Shown here one piece after another: positions 56,862-64,000 of a stretch of DNA of 64,000 bases (the first letter of the stretch is position 1; every line of letters begins with the position of its first letter). The notes beneath the pieces are model-generated. The model saw only the letters and a program-made list of their open reading frames with translations, had not been told where the DNA came from and searched no databases. A program made the position numbers and the translations under genes. Origin of the DNA: Rhizobium sp. BK376 (GTDB taxonomy: Bacteria > Pseudomonadota > Alphaproteobacteria > Rhizobiales > Rhizobiaceae); assembly GCF_004341625.1 (NCBI RefSeq), contig NZ_SLZG01000011.1:1-64000 (forward strand), written 5' to 3'.

Positions 56862-57482
56862 ATGATTCTGTTGCTTTTGAAGGGGGCTTTGCTCGGCGCA
56901 ATCATTACTGCGCCGCCGGGTCCGATCGGTACACTCTGCATCAACCGAGCGCTTGACCGAGGATTCTGGGCCGGCTTTTCTGTCGGGCTCGGAACTGCGT
57001 TGGGAGACTCAACCTACGCTCTCGTTGCGGTCGCGGGGCTCGCGATGTTCGCAAAGGCACTTGCCACGGTAACGATTCCCCTGGCGATCAGCGGCGGTCT
57101 GCTCCTTCTTTGGCTGGGCTGGCAACGTCTCTCCGCGCAGCCGGTCCAGGCTGCCGATATCAGGGCAAGGGATTTCCTGCGGACCACCTTCGCGACGTTT
57201 TTTCTGACAATATCAAATCCGGCGACAATCCTGTCTTTCGGCGCCCTGTTTGCCGGCTTCGGTCTGGCGCAGGAGACGGGAGCCACAAGCGCCACGCTCA
57301 TTCTTGCCGGCGTGTTTGCTGGCTCGCTTCTCTGGTGGTTCGCACTGAGCGGCGTGGTCAGCCTTGCGCGCGATCGGCTGTCGGATCAGTTCACGGCAGG
57401 CTTCGGGCGGGCCTCAGGTTATCTGCTGATCCTGTTCGGTTGCCTGGCAATCGGATCGTCAGGCTATTCGCTTCTGGCTTGA
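56862..57482 (+). CDS. LysE-family amino-acid exporter
   Basis: A 206-residue membrane protein of the LysE/RhtB superfamily with six predicted helices. The opening LLKGALLGAIITAPPGPIGT is the family hallmark GPxxxx motif (TAPPGPIGTL). The third conserved segment FFLTISNPATILSFGALF is typical. Substrate, an amino acid or derivative, is unknown. It converges with the antidote gene at 57504. Confidence 0.88.
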   Translation: MILLLLKGALLGAIITAPPGPIGTLCINRALDRGFWAGFSVGLGTALGDSTYALVAVAGLAMFAKALATVTIPLAISGGLLLLWLGWQRLSAQPVQAADIRARDFLRTTFATFFLTISNPATILSFGALFAGFGLAQETGATSATLILAGVFAGSLLWWFALSGVVSLARDRLSDQFTAGFGRASGYLLILFGCLAIGSSGYSLLA

Positions 57483-57503
57483 ATAAACGTTTGCGCCCAA
57501 CAA

Positions 57504-57818
57504 TCAGGCGGCAGTCTTGTCGCCGGCGTGACCATTCCCGGGCTCCGAACGGAGCTTCAGTCCCAGCGCCTTCATGACCTTGAGGATCGTTGCAAATTCC
57601 GGGTTTCTGTCGCCACTCAGGGCCCGATAGAGCGCGGAACGACTCATGCCGACATCCCGTGCAAGCTGGCTCATGCTGCTTGCGCGCGCGACCATGCCCA
57701 ATGCCTTGGTGATGGACATCGCATCTTCGGTCTCGAAGGCCGCCCTTATATATTCCTCGATCGTTTGTCCACTTTCCAGAAAATCGCCATCGTCGACGAT
57801 TGATGTACCCGGCGCCAT
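57504..57818 (-). CDS. HigA-type addiction-module antidote, no toxin partner seen
   Basis: A 104-residue protein with a helix-turn-helix at about residues 47-88 (SSMSQLARDVGMSRSALYRA, LSGDRNPEFATILKVMKALG), the XRE/antidote family of HigB/HigA-like and RelE-partner modules. A DNA-binding antitoxin would bind its own promoter and neutralise a small RelE/ParE toxin. No such toxin ORF lies beside it; its neighbour 1 bp upstream is an esterase. It may be an orphan or have a distant partner. Confidence 0.85.
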   Translation of the reverse strand: MAPGTSIVDDGDFLESGQTIEEYIRAAFETEDAMSITKALGMVARASSMSQLARDVGMSRSALYRALSGDRNPEFATILKVMKALGLKLRSEPGNGHAGDKTAA

Positions 57819-57819
57819 T

Positions 57820-58440
57820 TCAAAATCCCTTCCTTAAAATCCAATCCCCCACAATATGCGTTTCGGTCTCGTGGAGACCATGACCGGTTGCCAGCACATG
57901 ACTGCTGACATCCGCACCCGATTTCTTGAATTGCTCTTCCACCAGACGCGCATCCTCCGGCGCGCGCCGATCGTCGCTGTCTCCAGCAACAATCAGGATG
58001 CCTACTTCGGGCATCGGTGGAAAATCGTCGTCCGGCGCCGGCGATAGAGGCCGTAGCAGGACGGCACCCGCAGCAAGGGCATGCTGCCGATACAGGATCG
58101 AGGAAGCCATGATGGCTCCATTCGAATAACCAATAAGAAGAGGCTGCGTCGAAATAAGACCTGTCCGAATCGCCGCCTCTATGAACGAACAGATGCGATT
58201 TGTCTGAAGCTGCAAATCCTCATAGACAAGCGTCCGATCCGGATTGCGACAAAAGAACGCAAAGCCACTTTCCCACTCGACGCCACCGCGAAGGAAAATG
58301 CATGGACGCTGCGGCGCGATCTCGTCGGCAAAACTCATCAGGTCCAGCTCACTGCCGCTGCTGCCGTGAAACAGCAACAATGGCCGAGCATCGGCCTCGC
58401 TGCGTTTTGCAGCGTAGTGCAAGCCTTCAAGTTCTGGCAT
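57820..58440 (-). CDS. Alpha/beta hydrolase (phospholipase/carboxylesterase-type)
   Basis: A 206-residue hydrolase. The catalytic triad is visible: serine in LIGYSNGAIMA (near residue 106), aspartate in VAGDSDDRRAP (near 149) and histidine in TGHGLHETE (near 189). The FHGSSGSELDLMSFADEI segment carries the oxyanion loop. Substrate unknown. ATG 58440 begins MPELEGLHY; an upstream TTG at 58461 would add 7 residues. It is followed 1 bp later by the antidote gene, so they are likely on one transcript. Confidence 0.85.
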   Translation of the reverse strand: MPELEGLHYAAKRSEADARPLLLFHGSSGSELDLMSFADEIAPQRPCIFLRGGVEWESGFAFFCRNPDRTLVYEDLQLQTNRICSFIEAAIRTGLISTQPLLIGYSNGAIMASSILYRQHALAAGAVLLRPLSPAPDDDFPPMPEVGILIVAGDSDDRRAPEDARLVEEQFKKSGADVSSHVLATGHGLHETETHIVGDWILRKGF

Positions 58441-58661
58441 GAGGAATCCCAATCGCGCCAAAGGGTTGGGCTTCGGAATAAATCCGTTTTATAACGGCTT
58501 TATGTCCGTTTTCTCCAAAAGCACGAATTGATGCTCGGCCATTGGAAAAACTTTTTTTCGCTTTATTCGTTTCGACAACTTATCAATTTTTGTCTTATTT
58601 TATGCCCGTCATGGCTGTATTTTCCGACCGTAGCTGAGGCGAAATCCATGTCGCATTTAGG

Positions 58662-58691
58662 CGGACGCCCAGACTTTGGCCTGGGCGTCCG
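58662..58691. terminator. Perfect stem-loop downstream of gcvP
   Basis: CGGACGCCCAG-loop-CTGGGCGTCCG, an 11-bp perfect stem 20 bp past the gcvP stop on the minus strand. No T-run follows, so it may stabilise or attenuate the transcript instead of terminating it alone. Confidence 0.6.
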
Positions 58692-58711
58692 ATTTCATGG
58701 CAATGTCCTGC

Positions 58712-61575
<2,864 letters not shown>

Positions 61576-61576
<1 letters not shown>

Positions 61577-61938
61577 CAGGCGGTGAGCTCCTTGTAGGCC
61601 GCTTCATCCAGCAGGCCATCGGCGTCGGAGACGGTTTTCAGCTTCAATTTGAAGAACCAGCCAGCGCCCATCGGATCGGAATTGACGAGGGCCGGATCGG
61701 CAACGATCGCCGGATTGACCTCGGTGATTTCGCCATCGAGCGGACAATAGACGTCGGAGGCTGCCTTGACGGATTCGACGGTCGCTGCGTTATCGTTCTT
61801 GGAGAAGCTGGCGCCGACTTCCGGGAGTTCGACGAAGACGAGATCGCCGAGCTGCTCCACGGCGTAGGTCGTGATGCCGACCGTTGCGACGTCACCTTCG
61901 ATGTTCAGCCATTCATGTTCTTCGGTAAATTTCAGCAT
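61576..61938 (-). CDS. gcvH: Glycine cleavage system H protein
   Basis: A 120-residue lipoyl carrier. The lipoylated lysine is K58 in ATVESVKAASD. VGITTYAVEQLGDLVFVELP is the family core. It starts 27 bp after gcvT and ends one base into gcvP. Confidence 0.97.
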
Positions 61939-61965
61939 GGATTATCCCTCTCTTTAAATTGACTG

Positions 61966-63105
61966 TCAGCGTTTGTAGGTCGGGGTGATGAAGGGCAGGG
62001 CGCTTACGGTCACGGGCAGATATCTGCCGCGGACTTCGGCGTAGATCCGGGTGCCCACCGCGGCGTGGGACGGCGGGACATAGCCCATGGCCACGGGTCC
62101 CTCGACGCTCGGGCCGAAGCCGCCTGAGGTCACTTCGCCGATCTCGTCCTTGCCCTGGTCATCGGCATAGAGCTTGGCATGGTCACGAACGGGCGCCTTG
62201 CCTTCCGGTTTCAGGCCTACGCGGCGGCGCGTGGTGCCATCCTGGAGTTCGGCGAGAATGCGCGATGCGCCGGGAAAACCGCCGGCGCGAGCGCCCGCGT
62301 TGCGGCGCGCCTTCTGTATCGCCCATTCCAGCCCGGCTTCGATCGGCGAGGTCGTCGTATCGATATCGTTGCCATAGAGGCATAGCCCGGCTTCGAGGCG
62401 CAGGCTGTCGCGGGCACCGAGGCCGATCGGCTGGACGTCGGGATGTTCCAGCAGGCGGTTGGCTATATCCTCGGCATATTTGCCGGGGATGGAAATTTCA
62501 AAACCGTCCTCGCCGGAATAGCCGGAACGGGAGACCACACAGGAAACGTCGTGCAGCCGGCAGTGGCGGGCATCCATGAATTTCATCGCTGCGACATCGG
62601 CCCATAGCTCCGCGAGCACGGAGACGGCGCGGGGGCCTTGCAATGCGACAAGCGCGCGGTCTTCCAGCGGCATGATCTCGCAGCGATCCCCAAGGTGTTT
62701 TTCGAGATGTGCGAAATCGGCGTCCTTGCAGGCGGCGTTGACGACGACGAAGAGATAGTCGTCGATATGGGTGATCATCAGATCATCCAGGATGCCGCCG
62801 TTCTCATCGGTGAAGAAGCCGTAGCGCTGCCGTGCCTCGGGTAGGCCGAGAATATCGACAGGTACGATGCTTTCGAGAGCAAGGGCAGCGTCTTCAAACT
62901 TGCCCGATTTGGCGCGAATGATGACCTGGCCCATATGGGACACGTCGAACAGGCCGGCAGAAGTGCGGGTCTGGAGATGCTCCTTCATGACGCCGAGCGG
63001 ATATTGCACCGGCATGTCGTATCCGGCGAAGGGCACCATGCGGGCGCCGAGCGACAGATGAAGGGCGTGAAGGGGCGTTTTCTTTAGGGCAGCGGTCTCG
63101 TCCAA
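61966..63105 (-). CDS. gcvT: Aminomethyltransferase, glycine cleavage T-protein
   Basis: A 379-residue folate-dependent enzyme that releases ammonia and makes methylene-tetrahydrofolate. It starts TTG GAC GAG with a strong GGAGG 7 bases upstream (63105); a longer frame to 63150 lacks similarity. Family motifs: LHLSLGARMVPFAGYDMPVQ, DVSHMGQ, and the folate-binding SGYSGEDGFEIS. It is the first gene of gcvT-gcvH-gcvP, controlled by the riboswitch ahead. Confidence 0.96.
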   Translation of the reverse strand: MDETAALKKTPLHALHLSLGARMVPFAGYDMPVQYPLGVMKEHLQTRTSAGLFDVSHMGQVIIRAKSGKFEDAALALESIVPVDILGLPEARQRYGFFTDENGGILDDLMITHIDDYLFVVVNAACKDADFAHLEKHLGDRCEIMPLEDRALVALQGPRAVSVLAELWADVAAMKFMDARHCRLHDVSCVVSRSGYSGEDGFEISIPGKYAEDIANRLLEHPDVQPIGLGARDSLRLEAGLCLYGNDIDTTTSPIEAGLEWAIQKARRNAGARAGGFPGASRILAELQDGTTRRRVGLKPEGKAPVRDHAKLYADDQGKDEIGEVTSGGFGPSVEGPVAMGYVPPSHAAVGTRIYAEVRGRYLPVTVSALPFITPTYKR

Positions 63106-63189
63106 ATGACGCCTCCGGGGTTTGCGCTTGTTAAAAAAGCGCGGGCTCAAAATTCCGGCGCAGATGCATTGCGCCCTTGTCGTGAGCCC

Positions 63190-63341
63190 CCTCTGTCCCT
63201 TTGCCTGAGATTGTTATCCCTTCGGCGAACGCTTTTGGCGCTTCTCTCCAGAGTTCCGTCTGCCCGCTGCTGGTCCTTTTGCCTGAGAGTTTCCGGGGCG
63301 GTTGCTCCTTCGGCACCGGCTCCTCACCGGATTCTCCCAAC
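63190..63341 (-). ncRNA. Tandem glycine riboswitch ahead of gcvT
   Basis: Two glycine aptamers lie on the minus strand. The upstream one (about 63341-63268) has GGGAGAATCC, CCGAAGGAGC (63313-63304) and CTCTCAGGCAAAAGGAC (63288-63272). The downstream one (about 63258-63190) has CTGGAGAGAAG, CCGAAGGGATA (63225-63215) and TCTCAGGCAAAGGGAC (63210-63195). Such tandem switches bind glycine cooperatively and turn on glycine cleavage genes. About 85 bp separate it from the gcvT start. Expression platform details are not resolved. Confidence 0.93.
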
Positions 63342-63449
63342 AGGGTCATCCGCCATTATCTGGCAGGCGCCAAGCTTGGCAAGGGCAAATGTCGTCGCCA
63401 AGCAAATTTCTGTCGCGAGAGGTCGTCGCGTCTTGCCGTCTCGGGACGG

Positions 63450-63641
63450 TCAATCCGCTTTCTCCTTATGCGCGGGCAGGCCCTTGCGCTTGGTGGAGGC
63501 GAATTCCTCAAGCTGGTTTTCCGACATGCTGTCGACCATTTGCCTGGATGCGCCCTTGAGTTCGGATTTCTTGATTTCACCGCGCTTGGCGGCAAGTGCA
63601 GCACCTGCAGCCTTTTGCTGTGCCTTGGATTTTGCCGGCAT
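63450..63641 (-). CDS. DUF3008 small protein
   Basis: A 63-residue lysine/alanine-rich protein: MPAKSKAQQKAAGAALAAKR, then SELKGASRQMVDSMSE. This is the DUF3008 family of small basic proteins common in rhizobia; function unknown. The frame is open upstream to 63734, but the family starts at MPAKS. It reads in the same direction as the gcv operon, 109 bp upstream of the riboswitch. Confidence 0.85.
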   Translation of the reverse strand: MPAKSKAQQKAAGAALAAKRGEIKKSELKGASRQMVDSMSENQLEEFASTKRKGLPAHKEKAD

Positions 63642-63779
63642 GATCATCTCCATCCGGAGCGTTTTGCTCCTGTCCGAATGAAACCTATCGGCGCCCGGCA
63701 AGGTTCCCGGCGCATCTGACATATGGCTTTGCAATTCCTACCGAAGCGGGCTATCCCGTGGATCGGGCGGAGGGGTTTC

Positions 63780-64000
63780 ATGAGCGGACGGCAGACAGGA
63801 TGGAAAGTCGTGGTGCGCATGTTCTGCGCCGCCGCGTTGCTGTTCCTCGGGCTTGCCCATCAGGCGCCCGCTGCCGCCGAAGATAACGGCTCCGGATGGT
63901 CGGCCTATCAGTTGCCTGATGGCAGCGTCCCGACACTTTGCATTTCCATCAAGGACAGCGATGGAAAGATTGTCATCAAGCCCGGCTGCGAAGTCTGCCG
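63780..64000 (+). CDS. Exported protein, 3' end cut by the window
   Basis: At least 73 residues in frame to the window end. A signal peptide is evident: MSGRQTGWKVVVRMF, then CAAALLFLGLAHQAPAAA with a cleavage site near residue 33. The mature part (SAYQLPDGSVPTLCISIKDS, PGCEVC) has three cysteines. Not recognised. GGAGG lies 8 bases ahead of the ATG. Confidence 0.7.
   Translation, partial: MSGRQTGWKVVVRMFCAAALLFLGLAHQAPAAAEDNGSGWSAYQLPDGSVPTLCISIKDSDGKIVIKPGCEVC

Overview
The window reads as a chromosomal stretch of an alphaproteobacterium of the Rhizobiaceae (Rhizobium-like). Reasons: high-GC coding sequence with little spacer DNA, frequent GTG/TTG starts, the small-PurL purine layout (purC-purS-purQ-purL), a Grx4/BolA pair beside purL, a SUF operon behind RirA-like and Irr-like sites, a TTG-started gcvT behind a tandem glycine riboswitch, and families common in rhizobia (DUF1127, DUF3008, MocR regulators, DUF455). 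No rRNA, tRNA or CRISPR array was seen. The assignment rests on reading proteins and gene order, not on a database search.

Layout. 1-807: a decayed IS5-family element with terminal inverted repeats flanked by CTAG, enclosing an unrecognised gene. 808-2561: acetyltransferase and isocitrate dehydrogenase (icd), minus strand. 2795-8515: secreted protein, FUSC exporter, TrmJ-like tRNA methyltransferase overlapping glutamate racemase (murI), a GNAT, and a P-loop kinase/GNAT fusion. 8637-16284: HerA-like ATPase, alkaline phosphatase with a possible Pho box, rpsD, glutaminase, TtcA-like tRNA thiolase and two tandem inositol-monophosphatase-like proteins. 16343-18910: two tandem Bcr/CflA exporters.

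19009-28454: a minus-strand purine axis, purC-purS-coiled-coil ORF-purQ, then (after a PagL/MocR/DUF1127/lipoprotein insertion) purL-bolA, then grxD beyond an opposing membrane hydrolase gene. 28747-39839: a PAS/GGDEF/EAL protein, small hydrolase, DUF2189 membrane protein, purB, rpe, a LivK-type binding protein, flavin reductase, TfoX-N protein, NUDIX hydrolase and DEAD-box helicase. 40086-47672: M23 peptidase, DUF455 ferritin-like protein, Bcp peroxiredoxin, a 1137-residue AsmA/DUF3971-type protein, and tyrS.

47850-56647: GNAT, alpha/beta hydrolase, then the SUF iron-sulfur cluster operon (cysteine desulfurase, sufB, an unknown coupled ORF, sufC, sufD, sufS, a SufT/DUF59 protein, sufA). 56862-58440: LysE exporter, orphan HigA-type antidote, esterase. 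58712-63341: glycine cleavage operon (riboswitch, gcvT, gcvH, gcvP). 63450-64000: a DUF3008 protein and the start of an exported protein.

Most of the window is housekeeping. The less ordinary parts are the IS-enclosed gene, the kinase/GNAT fusion, the unknown ORF coupled to sufB, the genes placed inside the purine and Grx4/BolA neighbourhoods, and several unexplained dyads in intergenic DNA.
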